DNA of 64,000 nt from Paenibacillus oceani (GCF_014705615.1 NZ_JACXJA010000024.1:1-64000); one strand, 5' to 3'; numbered from the stretch's first letter, positions 18,546 through 27,321 are shown. The notes: a model not told the origin generated them from the sequence alone. Numbers and translations: made by a program.

Positions 18546-18911
18546 ATGCAGGCGATCAAGCTAAAACCTTTTGTCCCGTCGGGCGATGACTACGGGCTGG
18601 CTCAGCGGTTTTTCGAGGAGCTGGGATTCGAGAAAATATATGCGGACAACGGAATTACGATCTTCCGGCTGGACGAGCTGGAATTTTATTTGCAAAATTT
18701 TCATAACCGGGAACTCCAGGACAACTTTATGGTGGAGCTGGTCGTGTCCGATCTGGACGGCTGGTGGACGCGTATCCGGCGGATAACGGAAAACGGCGAA
18801 TATCCGGTCCGCTGCAAGGAACCGACCTTGTATCCGTGGGGCAAGCGGGAAGTTCATCTGATCGATCCCGCCGGCGTCTGCTGGCATTTATCCGAAGCGA
18901 AGCGTCAGTAA
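18546..18911 (+). CDS. VOC-superfamily (glyoxalase/bleomycin-resistance-like) protein
   Basis: 121 residues, one vicinal-oxygen-chelate module. RFFEELGFEKIY and GITIFRLDELEFYLQNFHN are followed by the paired half ending REVHLIDPAGVCWHLSE. The metal ligands typical of glyoxalase I are not all clear, so it may be a binding protein rather than an enzyme. The ATG at 18546 has GGAGGGAACAG upstream; the in-frame extension to 18441 crosses the upstream stop region and is not supported. Confidence 0.75.
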   Translation: MQAIKLKPFVPSGDDYGLAQRFFEELGFEKIYADNGITIFRLDELEFYLQNFHNRELQDNFMVELVVSDLDGWWTRIRRITENGEYPVRCKEPTLYPWGKREVHLIDPAGVCWHLSEAKRQ

Positions 18912-18924
18912 AGGGGCAGATAGG

Positions 18925-18971
18925 CATCCGGCAGTTCCTGAAGGCGTATAACGCTTCAGGACTGCCGGATG
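18925..18971. terminator. long bulged hairpin between convergent genes
   Basis: The left arm 18925-18946 and right arm 18952-18971 form 20 base pairs with one bulged T and one bulged G around a 5-nt loop. No T tract follows on either strand, so it may be a Rho-independent stop of unusual type, an mRNA-stabilising structure or a repeat. Confidence 0.5.
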
Positions 18972-18997
18972 GATGGGATGGGGAGGGCAGTTAGCGG

Positions 18998-19762
18998 TCA
19001 GCCTGCATCGTCGACCGGATGTCCGTGCCGTTTCCGCTCGCCCAGCAGTTCCGTAACCGTTACGAACTGAAACCCTCTCGTTTTCAACTCCGGCAATATT
19101 TTCGTAAGCGCCTGTACGGTTTGCGATGCTCCTTCCCCATGGTCGTGAAACAGGACGATATCCCCATTTCTCGCGTTGTTCAACACTTTATTCGTAATTT
19201 TCGCCACGCCGGGGGCACGCCAATCCTCGGTATCCTGATGCCAGGACCATAGGACGACCGTATAACCGTGCTGCTTGGCTGCGGCGACGATCGCTTCGCT
19301 GTAGTGGCCCCCGGGCGGACGGAACCAGGGCGCGTCAGTCAAACCTGCCGCCCGGATCGCTTCTTTGGCTTTGCGGATTTCCGTATCGATCGTCTTCTCC
19401 GACGTTCCGCGGCGAAAGTACGAGTGCATCATCGTATGATTGCCCAGCTCATGGCCGTCCGCAACAAGCTGGCGCGCCGTGTCCGGGAATCTCGCCGTCC
19501 GCTCTCCGGTAACGAAAAACGTAGCTTTCGCCTCGTATTGTTTCAGCAGCTCCGCGATTTGCGGCGTGTATACCGGATCGGGACCGTCGTCGAATGTCAG
19601 TGCGATCCACTTCTCCTCCATCGGCACTTCCCACACAATATCCCCGCGCGTCTCATAATATTCCCTCGACTTCGGCTTGGCGCCGGCAGCCTGGCCCGCT
19701 GCGGGGATCAGACAGCAAAACAGCGCCGCGCATGCGACAGGCCTCATCCATTTCAATCTCAT
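18998..19762 (-). CDS. polysaccharide deacetylase (NodB domain), secreted
   Basis: 254 residues. A signal peptide (LKWMRPVACAALFCCLIPAAGQAAG) directs export. The NodB homology domain has TFDDGPDP (near 57-64), the metal-binding GNHTMMHS, WFRPPGGHYS and VLWSWHQDTEDW. A metal-dependent deacetylase of peptidoglycan, chitin oligomers or another wall glycan is expected. The start was placed at 19762 because the signal peptide begins there; the in-frame upstream ATG at 19822 adds a hydrophilic leader. Convergent with the VOC gene. A second deacetylase of the PdaA type lies at 57808. Confidence 0.87.
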   Translation of the reverse strand: MRLKWMRPVACAALFCCLIPAAGQAAGAKPKSREYYETRGDIVWEVPMEEKWIALTFDDGPDPVYTPQIAELLKQYEAKATFFVTGERTARFPDTARQLVADGHELGNHTMMHSYFRRGTSEKTIDTEIRKAKEAIRAAGLTDAPWFRPPGGHYSEAIVAAAKQHGYTVVLWSWHQDTEDWRAPGVAKITNKVLNNARNGDIVLFHDHGEGASQTVQALTKILPELKTRGFQFVTVTELLGERKRHGHPVDDAG

Positions 19763-19899
19763 GGTTCGTTTTTCGCCTCTCTGTTCGTTATAGGGTAAGG
19801 ACTCGTCTATAGGTTTTCCCAAACCTGAATTTTATTCCACATAATTTGCCGAGGCTGGCGAACAATACGGAAGTGATTCTTGATGGAGGAGGCTAGCCT

Positions 19900-21081
19900 G
19901 TGGCCTACAGAATGACTGTTCTGCTTCTTGCCTTTGCAACTGCGCTTGTTATGCCCGGGCCGGTATCAGCCGCTCCCCACGAGGCGGCTGCCAAAGCGGC
20001 GACCGTACAATTTATCGTTTCCGTCAAGACGAGTCAGGGCGCGTTATATGAAACACGCAAGTCGTTCGTAAAAAAAGCCTGGAGCCGGGCATGGCCGAAA
20101 GCAGCTGCGGCTGCGGATCATGGGGCCGGTGGCCGGGTCCCTTACGGCAATGCTTATATGGAAGTAAAGGTAGGCGGCTCGAGCCGGACGTTCTCACTAA
20201 GGGAAGACGGCTCGCTGCTGGAGCCGGATACGGGATCGGTCATCACGATGCCCGCCCCGATTCGCAAGGCATGGGTCCAATACGCCGAATCGCTCCGAAC
20301 GATCCACTACGGAGAGCTGGTTGCCTGGGACGATGCCAAAACGGGCGTGCCGCTGAAGAGCAAAGTGACGGTCGTGGATCTCGAGACCGGACTGACGTTT
20401 CGGGCGCAGAGACGGGCCGGCAGTCTTCATGCGGACGTGCAGCCGCTCACCAAGCAAGATACGGCGACGATGAAGCATATCTACGACGGCTCGTGGAGCT
20501 GGAAGCGCCGGGCTATTCTCGTCTTGTACGGCGGTCGCAAAATAGCGGGCTCGATGCACGGCATGCCTCATGGCGGAGACGGTATTCCGGATAATGATTT
20601 CTCCGGACATTTTTGCATTCATTTCCTCGGCAGTTCGACGCATAAGACGGGAGCCGAAGACTACGCCCATCAGCTCATGGTCCATAAGGCGGCGGGCCAG
20701 CTGGACGCGCTGCTGGACCGGTCGCTTCCGGCCAAGCTGGCGGAGACGTTTCTGGAGTCGCTCAAGCAGCAGGACGACGCGCTGCTAATCGCCGCTCTCC
20801 GGGGAACCGACCCTGACACGCTGAGCCGGTACCGCAAGCTGCTCCGGTCGGTGGAAAGCGTGAGGTACGAGCTGCCGGCTGTGCAAGATCCGAAGGACGA
20901 TCTGACCGCGGAGTACAAGATCAAGGCGCTTGTGGACGGACGCGGCGGCGGGATTCGCGAGCAGACGTTCCGGTTCCGCTTCGCCAGAGAGGCAGCCGGT
21001 TCACCTTGGCTGCTGACGGAGGTCGGCATCGAGCTGCAAGGCAACCGGGGGACACAGCCGCCGAACGAACAAGCACGATAG
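19900..21081 (+). CDS. secreted protein of unknown function with an SGHFCIHF motif
   Basis: 393 residues. The signal peptide runs through AYRMTVLLLAFATALVMPGPVSAA. The middle has WSWKRRAILVLYGGRKIAGSMHGMPHGGDG, followed by NDFSGHFCIHFLGSSTH (about 242-260). An HG, then SGH-x-CIHF, resembles the H-x(n)-S-H-G-C-I-R signature of YkuD L,D-transpeptidases, but the match is partial and the fold is not proven. A C-terminal region (about 330-385) looks like a separate beta-rich module. GTG start with GGAGGAGG upstream; followed by a terminator. I do not recognise a named family. Possible roles are wall cross-linking or sporulation-related wall work. Confidence 0.7.
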   Translation: MAYRMTVLLLAFATALVMPGPVSAAPHEAAAKAATVQFIVSVKTSQGALYETRKSFVKKAWSRAWPKAAAAADHGAGGRVPYGNAYMEVKVGGSSRTFSLREDGSLLEPDTGSVITMPAPIRKAWVQYAESLRTIHYGELVAWDDAKTGVPLKSKVTVVDLETGLTFRAQRRAGSLHADVQPLTKQDTATMKHIYDGSWSWKRRAILVLYGGRKIAGSMHGMPHGGDGIPDNDFSGHFCIHFLGSSTHKTGAEDYAHQLMVHKAAGQLDALLDRSLPAKLAETFLESLKQQDDALLIAALRGTDPDTLSRYRKLLRSVESVRYELPAVQDPKDDLTAEYKIKALVDGRGGGIREQTFRFRFAREAAGSPWLLTEVGIELQGNRGTQPPNEQAR

Positions 21082-21100
21082 CAAGCAATGACGTATTACG

Positions 21101-21130
21101 CTCCCCTTTGGGCTTGGGGGAGTTTTTTTA
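21101..21130 (+). terminator. intrinsic terminator
   Basis: CTCCCC (21101-21106) pairs with GGGGAG (21117-21122), followed by seven T; it ends the preceding secreted-protein gene. Confidence 0.85.
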
Positions 21131-21215
21131 TTGCACAGGACCCATACCGCCAATACGCCTAAAGCATACGATGAAAGGGATTGCTACCCATGAAACGAGG
21201 AAGTGACCAGAAAGG

Positions 21216-22346
21216 ATGAACATCGCCGTAATCGCTCCCGGAGAAATACCCGTTCCGCCCCGGGTGGGCGGCTCTGTGGAGCATTGCATCACCGAGATTA
21301 CGAAACGGCTGTCCGCCTCGAACCGCGTGACGGTATACAGCCGCCGCAGTGCCGGTTATCCGGCTTCGTCGCGTCAAGGCGCGCTGTCCCATGTCCGGGT
21401 TCCGGGCGGCGGAGCAGGGCGGTATCTCGGCCATGTGCTTGGCCGGATGGCGGGCAGGCGCTTCGATTGGATTCAAATCGACAACCGCCCGTCTTATGTG
21501 CCGCGCGTCAGGAGCCGGTTTCCAGGGACGCGGATCGCTGTTTTTTTGCATTCGACGACGTTTATCAGCCCGCCCCGGACGACTCTTACCCAAGCGGCCC
21601 GCCAGCTTGCAGCCGCCGACCTGGTAGTCGCCAACAGCAAATCGCTGGCCGCGCAGATCCGGTCGCTTTTCCCCGGCGTCCGGCATAAAGTAAAGCATAC
21701 GCCGCTAGGTGTGGACGTCTCACAATATAAGCTTCCGAGCGCTTCGCAGAGAGCTGCGGCGCGCCGCGAATTCGGCGTAAGCGGCTCGTTCTCCGTCTTG
21801 TTTGCAGGGCGTCTGATCCCGAAAAAAGGGGTCCCCGTCCTCATCCGGGCGATGAAGCTCGTGCGACGTTCGGTCCCTCAAGCTAAGCTGCTCGTCGCCG
21901 GAGGCGCGGGTAACGCTTCGTATGTGAGGGGATTGAAGCAGATGGCGGCGAGGTACGGCGTTCCGGCCCGGTTTGCCGGTTATATGTCGCGCAAACGTAT
22001 GCCCAGGCTGTATTGGGCCGGGGACTGCTTCGTCTGCCCGTCTCAAGGGCATGAAGCATTTGGTCTCGTAAATGTGGAAGCGATGGCGTCCGGCACCCCT
22101 TGCGTCGCTTCGGCTAACGGCGGCATCCGGGAAATCGTGCGCCACGGCACGACAGGCAGGCTGGTAGCCCGATACCGGAGTCCGGAAGCGTTCGCCGAGC
22201 AGATCCAAATCGTAGCGAGGGACGCCAAAGGTTCCGCAGCGATGGCGATTCGCGCCCGGGAAGACGTGGTGCGCCGGTTCGGCTGGTCGTCTACCGCAGC
22301 CCGGCTGGCCGGGTTGTACCGCCAATACCGAAAAAGGAGAAACTAA
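21216..22346 (+). CDS. GT4-family glycosyltransferase, spore-coat CotSA-like
   Basis: 376 residues, GT-B fold. The N-terminal GEIPVPPRVGGSVEHCITEITKRL is the acceptor domain. SVLFAGRLIPKKGVPVLIRAM (near 193-213) begins the nucleotide-sugar domain, and CPSQGHEAFGLVNVEAMASGTPCVA (about 273-297) carries the E-x7-E motif of retaining GT4 enzymes. The strong N-terminal resemblance to CotSA and the neighbouring YheC/YheD-family gene suggest a role in decorating the spore surface. AGAAAGG precedes the ATG, and only 4 bp separate it from the next gene. Confidence 0.85.
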   Translation: MNIAVIAPGEIPVPPRVGGSVEHCITEITKRLSASNRVTVYSRRSAGYPASSRQGALSHVRVPGGGAGRYLGHVLGRMAGRRFDWIQIDNRPSYVPRVRSRFPGTRIAVFLHSTTFISPPRTTLTQAARQLAAADLVVANSKSLAAQIRSLFPGVRHKVKHTPLGVDVSQYKLPSASQRAAARREFGVSGSFSVLFAGRLIPKKGVPVLIRAMKLVRRSVPQAKLLVAGGAGNASYVRGLKQMAARYGVPARFAGYMSRKRMPRLYWAGDCFVCPSQGHEAFGLVNVEAMASGTPCVASANGGIREIVRHGTTGRLVARYRSPEAFAEQIQIVARDAKGSAAMAIRAREDVVRRFGWSSTAARLAGLYRQYRKRRN

Positions 22347-22350
22347 AAGC

Positions 22351-23115
22351 ATGCCCAAAAACATAACCAGAGTGACGAGCAAACTTAGAAAAACAGCCGC
22401 TCTGCTGCGGGATGAGAGCTTGAGGGCATACGTACCCGTTACGGCGAGAATGAACCGGCATACGCTTCGGAACATGTTGGATACGCACCGTATGGTTTAC
22501 GTGAAACCTAATGTAGGAACGTTCGGCAACGGAGTGATCCGGGTGGAGAAGCGGGGCGAAGGTAAAGATGCTTACTGGTTTCAATCGGGGGCGAAAGCCC
22601 GCTCGTTCCGTTCCTTCGCCGCGATGTTCGCCGCTTTGTCGCAGGCAAAGGCGCGCCGTCCTTATTTGGTGCAGAAGGGCATTCATCTGCTCAAGCACAA
22701 CGGGCGCAGATTCGATCTGCGGGTCATGGTGCAGCACAATTTGCAGCAAAGGTGGGAAACGACCGGGATTATCGGGCGGCTGGCCCATCCGAAGAAGATC
22801 GTGACCAATTACCATAACGGCGGAACGCCGATGAAGGCGGAGACGCTGCTTGGAAGCCATATGCCGGCGGCACGCCGCACGAGGATGATGAGCCGGCTGA
22901 AGCAGCTTGGGTTATCGACGGCGAGACAAATGAGCCGCTCCTTCCCCGGCGTCAAAGAGATCGGCCTCGATGTGGCGCTGGACCATACGCTGCATCCGTG
23001 GATTCTGGAAGTGAATACGAACCCGGACCCGTACATTTTCCGGGTGCTGAAGGATAAGTCGATGTTCCGGAAAGTGATCCGGTATGCCAAAGCTTACGGA
23101 AGAATCCGGAAATAA
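22351..23115 (+). CDS. YheC/YheD-family endospore-coat-associated ATP-grasp protein
   Basis: 254 residues, shorter than B. subtilis YheC/YheD (about 360-450). The ATP-grasp signature is readable: VKPNVGTFGNGVIRVEK, RFDLRVMVQHN, and the metal-binding ILEVNTNPDPYIF near the C-terminus. YheC/D proteins are spore-coat associated and their chemistry is unproven. It is tightly coupled to the GT4 gene (4-bp gap), so the pair probably acts on the same spore-surface component. Confidence 0.85.
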   Translation: MPKNITRVTSKLRKTAALLRDESLRAYVPVTARMNRHTLRNMLDTHRMVYVKPNVGTFGNGVIRVEKRGEGKDAYWFQSGAKARSFRSFAAMFAALSQAKARRPYLVQKGIHLLKHNGRRFDLRVMVQHNLQQRWETTGIIGRLAHPKKIVTNYHNGGTPMKAETLLGSHMPAARRTRMMSRLKQLGLSTARQMSRSFPGVKEIGLDVALDHTLHPWILEVNTNPDPYIFRVLKDKSMFRKVIRYAKAYGRIRK

Positions 23116-23357
23116 CCCCGAACCGGTTGAGAGATTGTGAGAGTGCCCGGACGAATCGTCCCCTATACCCGCAAGCGGCAGGCTGATCGTGCGATAAAAT
23201 GCCCAGGTATGAACCGGCATCGTCATCGTACGGTTGGTCGGCGCGCGGAGAAAAGGGGACTTTTTTTACCTGGGATCGTTCTAGCGGACGCGCGGCTTTC
23301 ATAGATTTGATAACAGATAGACTTGATAGACACACTCACATCCGGGGAGGGATATCG

Positions 23358-24581
23358 ATGAAATGGGTCGTAGCCACGTTTAATGTCAGCGCCGTTACCC
23401 GCACGCTGCGGACCGTCCGTTCGGTGAGCCGCCAATTCGCTCTACTGTCGACCGCCTCGCTGCTGCTTTTGTTCGCTACCGGGCTGATCGGTCTCGCGCA
23501 AAACAAAGGGTCCAATTCCTCCATTTCTTCGATGAAAAGCGCCGTTGCGACGCTTTCCGTCGCTTTTTTTCTGGACATGCTGGCGATGGAGATGCCTCAT
23601 CTGCAGAAAGAGATAACCACATCGACATTTTCGCCGACCAATACCGCGACGTTTCTGATCCGTTCGCTGACCGGCGTTCATCCGCTCGATCCGGCCAGTC
23701 TCCTGGCCAGCGAAATTCCCGGCCTGCGCAGTGAGGCGAGCGCGCTGCTGTACTCGGGAACGGCGACGCAAAATGCCGATTCACCGGCTGACTTTACGCC
23801 GCCGGCCGATGCGATTCCTACCCAGATCGGCCCGTCCGATCCGCCTCAGGTCGCCCCGGTCGCTCCGCCGCCGTCCGATCCGGCAACCGAAGCCGCCCAA
23901 GCGCCGCAAGTGTTCATTTACCATTCGCATAATCGCGAATCGTTTCTGCCCGAGCTGAAAAGCAAAGGCATCACCAAGCCGGATCTGGCTTATGATCCCG
24001 ACATCAATATAACGCTGGTCGGCAAGCGGCTGAAGGAACAGGTGGAGGCAAAGGGGATTCGGGTCATTCAGGAGACGACCGATTACCCGTCCACCGTCAA
24101 ATCGTTTCAATACGCCAAATCGTACGCGTACTCCGCCCAGACGTTAAAGACCGCGCTGTCCCAAAACGAGAATATCGGCATGATCTTCGACATTCATCGC
24201 GACTCGCTGGCAAGAGAAAAAACGACGGTTAAACTGGGCGGAAAAGATTACGCACAGGTGTACTTCGTCGTCGGCAAAAAAAATCCCGGCTGGGAGAAAA
24301 ATTCCGAGTTCGCTGGAAAATTGAACGCGATGCTAGAGGAGAAAATGCCCGGCATCTCCCGCGGGGTATACGGTAAAGGCTCGAACGGCAACGGGGAGTA
24401 CAACCAGTCGTTATCCCCGAGCAGCATCCTGATGGAAATCGGCGGCCCCTACAATACGCTTGAGGAAATGTACCGGACGGCGGATGTGATCGCCAACATT
24501 ATCGCCGAGCTGCAGAAGGATGCGGTGAAAGCGAGCGCACCCGCCGGATCGGCGAAAGGAAAAGGAGGAAGCCTCGGATGA
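23358..24581 (+). CDS. spoIIP: stage II sporulation protein P (first copy)
   Basis: 407 residues. SpoIIP is a membrane-anchored peptidoglycan amidase/endopeptidase of the SpoIIDMP engulfment complex. An N-terminal transmembrane segment (about 32-51) is followed by a Pro/Asp-rich linker and the catalytic domain: VFIYHSHNRESFLPEL, IGMIFDIHRDS, then NGEYNQSLSPSSILMEIGG, with the conserved histidines and glutamate. The ATG at 23358 has GGGGAGGG upstream; the earlier in-frame start at 23199 is not supported. It ends in a 4-bp overlap with a second spoIIP-type gene. Confidence 0.93.
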   Translation: MKWVVATFNVSAVTRTLRTVRSVSRQFALLSTASLLLLFATGLIGLAQNKGSNSSISSMKSAVATLSVAFFLDMLAMEMPHLQKEITTSTFSPTNTATFLIRSLTGVHPLDPASLLASEIPGLRSEASALLYSGTATQNADSPADFTPPADAIPTQIGPSDPPQVAPVAPPPSDPATEAAQAPQVFIYHSHNRESFLPELKSKGITKPDLAYDPDINITLVGKRLKEQVEAKGIRVIQETTDYPSTVKSFQYAKSYAYSAQTLKTALSQNENIGMIFDIHRDSLAREKTTVKLGGKDYAQVYFVVGKKNPGWEKNSEFAGKLNAMLEEKMPGISRGVYGKGSNGNGEYNQSLSPSSILMEIGGPYNTLEEMYRTADVIANIIAELQKDAVKASAPAGSAKGKGGSLG

Positions 24582-25879
24582 TGAAACGAGCCCGTCTGGT
24601 TCATATGGTCCGCTCCGTTCGCTCCGATCCGGAGGACGGCGGCATCATGGTGCGGATCTTTATCGCCTACGCCGGAATTGCGCTGCTGCTGTTCGCCCTC
24701 GCCGCCGCCGCCGTCTTATGGATGTCCTATGCGAACGTGTCGCCGAAAAGCTCGATGAAGCGGATGGCTTCGGCCGTCTCCGCCGATTTCTTCATTGATA
24801 TGCTCGGCATGGAAGCCACTTCGATGAAACGTCCCGGCGAAACGACGTTTTCAGGCGGTAAAATCGGGGTGTATTTGGCGGAGCGCATGTTCCACGTCGA
24901 TCCGTCGGAGCCCAAGTCACTGCTGGCAAGCGAGCTCCCGGCTTTGCGCAGCGGCCAGCCGGGCGGCGGTCTGATCGCCAAGGGGCCGTCGCCTGCGGAC
25001 GGTAAGGATGGTACGCCCGCGCCGTCCGGCACGACGGATACCCCGGGAGGGGAGGCGCCGCCGCCGGATCAGGGCGAGCCGCCGCAGACGGGAACCGGAA
25101 CGGCTCCGGACCCGGCCGCTCCTGCGAGAGGCGGAGGCACCGCAGCGCCGGACCCGATCCCGGTCCATAAACCGACTACCGAAGGACGCAAGGTTGCTTT
25201 TGTATATCATTCGCATCCGAGAGAGTCGTATTTACCCGAGCTGAATGTAAGCAATGTCAATGAAGCTGAAGATTCGAAGACAAACGTAACGCTGATCGGC
25301 AAACGGCTGGCGGAAAAGCTGGAGGAGGAAGGCATCGGCAGCGCACATTCGGGCGTCGATTATCCGACGGCGGTCCAAGGATACAACTGGAATTTTTCCT
25401 ACAAATATTCGATGCAGACGGTTAAGGAAGCGTTTGCCCAGCATAAGGACCTTGACTTTCTGTTCGATATTCATCGCGACTCGGCGGGACGGGATATCAC
25501 GACAGCGTCGATCGGCGGCAAAGATTACGCGAAAGTGTACTTTATCGTCGGCAAAAAAAATGAGCGCTGGGAGCAAAACGAGGCGTTCGCCAAACGGATT
25601 CACGAGAAACTGGAAGCCAACTACCCCGGGCTGTCGAGGGGAATCTGGGATAAGGGAAGCGGCGGACATGCCGAGTACAATCAGTCCGTATCGCCGAACA
25701 GCATCCTGATCGAAGTAGGCGGAGCGTACAATTCGTTGGAGGAGTGTTACCGGACGGCGGATGCGCTGGCCAAGACGATTGCCGCTCTATACTGGGAAGC
25801 GGAGAAAGTGAACGCGCCGGCCGGCGTCAGCGCGAAAGGGAACGTGTCTGACCAGGCCGCCGTGGCGGTCCATCGGTAA
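24578..25879 (+). CDS. second SpoIIP-type protein (tandem paralogue)
   Basis: 433 residues. The layout matches the preceding gene: an N-terminal membrane segment (about 26-48), DFFIDMLGMEATSM, a long Pro/Gly-rich linker (about 130-200), and the amidase domain with VAFVYHSHPRESYLPEL, FLFDIHRDSAGRD and HAEYNQSVSPNSILIEVGG. The catalytic-type residues are kept, so it is likely active. The overlap ATGA with the first copy implies translational coupling. Most Bacillales carry one spoIIP at this locus; duplication followed by divergence is inferred. Confidence 0.9.
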   Translation: MMKRARLVHMVRSVRSDPEDGGIMVRIFIAYAGIALLLFALAAAAVLWMSYANVSPKSSMKRMASAVSADFFIDMLGMEATSMKRPGETTFSGGKIGVYLAERMFHVDPSEPKSLLASELPALRSGQPGGGLIAKGPSPADGKDGTPAPSGTTDTPGGEAPPPDQGEPPQTGTGTAPDPAAPARGGGTAAPDPIPVHKPTTEGRKVAFVYHSHPRESYLPELNVSNVNEAEDSKTNVTLIGKRLAEKLEEEGIGSAHSGVDYPTAVQGYNWNFSYKYSMQTVKEAFAQHKDLDFLFDIHRDSAGRDITTASIGGKDYAKVYFIVGKKNERWEQNEAFAKRIHEKLEANYPGLSRGIWDKGSGGHAEYNQSVSPNSILIEVGGAYNSLEECYRTADALAKTIAALYWEAEKVNAPAGVSAKGNVSDQAAVAVHR

Positions 25880-25919
25880 ATAACACATCGCATGGCGATG
25901 AAGGAAGGGGAGAAACGAC

Positions 25920-26300
25920 ATGTCACGCTACTCGGGAATGTTCGTTTGTGTCGTACTGATGATGTGCTTCGGCATTTTTTTCGGAATCGAGCTTGCCACC
26001 AAAGGCATGGAGCGCATCCACGGGCCGGCCCCGGCTTCGGTGCAGCCGGGCGCCGCCGTTCAGCCGCAGTCGGTTACGCAGGCGCCGCCGGCCGCCGGGA
26101 ACGGACAAACGCCGGTTAGCGCCAAGGGTCAAGGGGGAGAAAACGCAGCGACGGCCGCCCAACCGAAGCCACAGCCGCAGCCCCTCACCACCGATTCGGG
26201 CGTCAACCGGGTCGGCAACCAGATCGGCGATATGCTGCAATCGGTTGCCCATGGCACGATCCGCACTGTCGTTTCTTTGCTGGACAGCATCGTCAATTAA
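25920..26300 (+). CDS. YqxA-like membrane protein (DUF3679)
   Basis: 126 residues. One N-terminal transmembrane helix (SGMFVCVVLMMCFGIFFGIELA) ends in ATKGMERI, followed by a Pro/Gln/Ala-rich linker and an amphipathic C-terminus (GNQIGDMLQSVAHGTIRTVVSLLDSIV). The position between spoIIP and lepA is that of B. subtilis yqxA. Function unknown, probably sporulation-associated through operon position. Confidence 0.75.
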   Translation: MSRYSGMFVCVVLMMCFGIFFGIELATKGMERIHGPAPASVQPGAAVQPQSVTQAPPAAGNGQTPVSAKGQGGENAATAAQPKPQPQPLTTDSGVNRVGNQIGDMLQSVAHGTIRTVVSLLDSIVN

Positions 26301-26455
26301 CGTACCGCTCGGGTTGCGAAATAAGGAACCGGATAACGGGGAATATACATAAAAGCACATATCCGGGATTCGTTTCAAACGGGCGTTTGAAACGGTCAAA
26401 CAGCCGCTGGTTTGTCCGCGAAGCAAGTGGTATGATATAGGGGTCAGCAAGCTGG

Positions 26456-26567
26456 TTACGAGGTTGAGTTTTACTACGTAAAACTTGGCGGATGCTTACG
26501 AAGTTGAACTTTGCTACGCAAAGTTCGGCGGATGCTTACGAAGTTGAACTTTGCTTCGCAAAGTTCT
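26456..26567 (+). repeat. three tandem 40-nt hairpin-forming repeats
   Basis: Units start TTACGA(A/G)GTTGA at 26456, 26496 and 26536. The first two are exactly 40 nt and end CGGATGC. Each contains a short hairpin, for example AACTTTGC-TAC-GCAAAGTT. Unit 1 has compensatory changes (AGTTTTAC-TAC-GTAAAACT), which preserve pairing. The third runs into the ribosome site of the following gene. Confidence 0.8.
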
Positions 26568-26582
26568 TAAGGAGGAATTGCC

Positions 26583-27110
26583 ATGATGAACCGGCGCTTT
26601 GTAATCGAAGCCGTCATGGTTGCCGTATACGGGCAACTGCTGGTGCCGGGCCGTCCTGTGGAGTATTTGATCCCGTTCTCCACCATTCAGGAGCTGTATG
26701 AAATGCGTGACAGCGACGAGCCTGTCATGCCGGAAGCGGACGAAGATGAGCACGTAAAGCAAAAAATCGGAGAACTGATCGCTTTTTTTGAAGAGTCGTT
26801 CAACCGCAAAAAGATTGAGCGGGCGCTGCAGATGCCGTGGAAAAAAAGTCCGCCGCTGCTTGTGAACGACGAAGTCACCTTTACGGTCGTGTACGCGATC
26901 GACAACGCCCACTATGGCGAGACGTTTGATCCGGTCGAGACGGAGCTGATTTTGACCGCGCTCCACGAGAAAGCGCCGATCGTGACCGATCATCTGGAAT
27001 TTCTGGACAAAGTGATCGATGGGGAAGTCCCCGTTCAAACATACGATGTCGAGGATTTCGAATATGCGCTGGAAGAACAGCTGACGGAAGAGGACTGGAA
27101 GTCGCTCTGA
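26583..27110 (+). CDS. conserved hypothetical cytosolic protein
   Basis: 175 residues, acidic, without signal peptide or membrane segment. It begins MNRRFVIEAVMVAVYGQLLVPGRPVEYLIPFSTIQELYEMRDS and ends in a Glu/Asp-rich tail (DVEDFEYALEEQLTEEDW). I do not recognise a domain with known function. AAGGAGG lies directly before the ATG and directly after a tandem hairpin array that would form its 5' leader. It lies between yqxA and lepA. Confidence 0.7.
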   Translation: MMNRRFVIEAVMVAVYGQLLVPGRPVEYLIPFSTIQELYEMRDSDEPVMPEADEDEHVKQKIGELIAFFEESFNRKKIERALQMPWKKSPPLLVNDEVTFTVVYAIDNAHYGETFDPVETELILTALHEKAPIVTDHLEFLDKVIDGEVPVQTYDVEDFEYALEEQLTEEDWKSL

Positions 27111-27321
27111 CATCGGGCCTGCGTGGCAGGAGCGATGGGGCGGATTCCGGCGTTAAACGGTTGTTCACCCGGGGAAGGGTTTCCCGTGTCCTTCAGGACC
27201 GGCGGGAGCCCTTTTTGGCGTCTTTGGGCCGACAGGTGTCTGTTGTTCGCCCGGGCGGGACCGGATATAATGGAAGCGATTAGCGCCAACCGGTGTTCGT
27301 TGAAACTAACGCCTACTATCA

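Noticed and set aside
26456-26567. CRISPR array
   Set aside because: Units are contiguous 40-nt repeats with internal hairpins; there are no unique spacers and no cas genes nearby.
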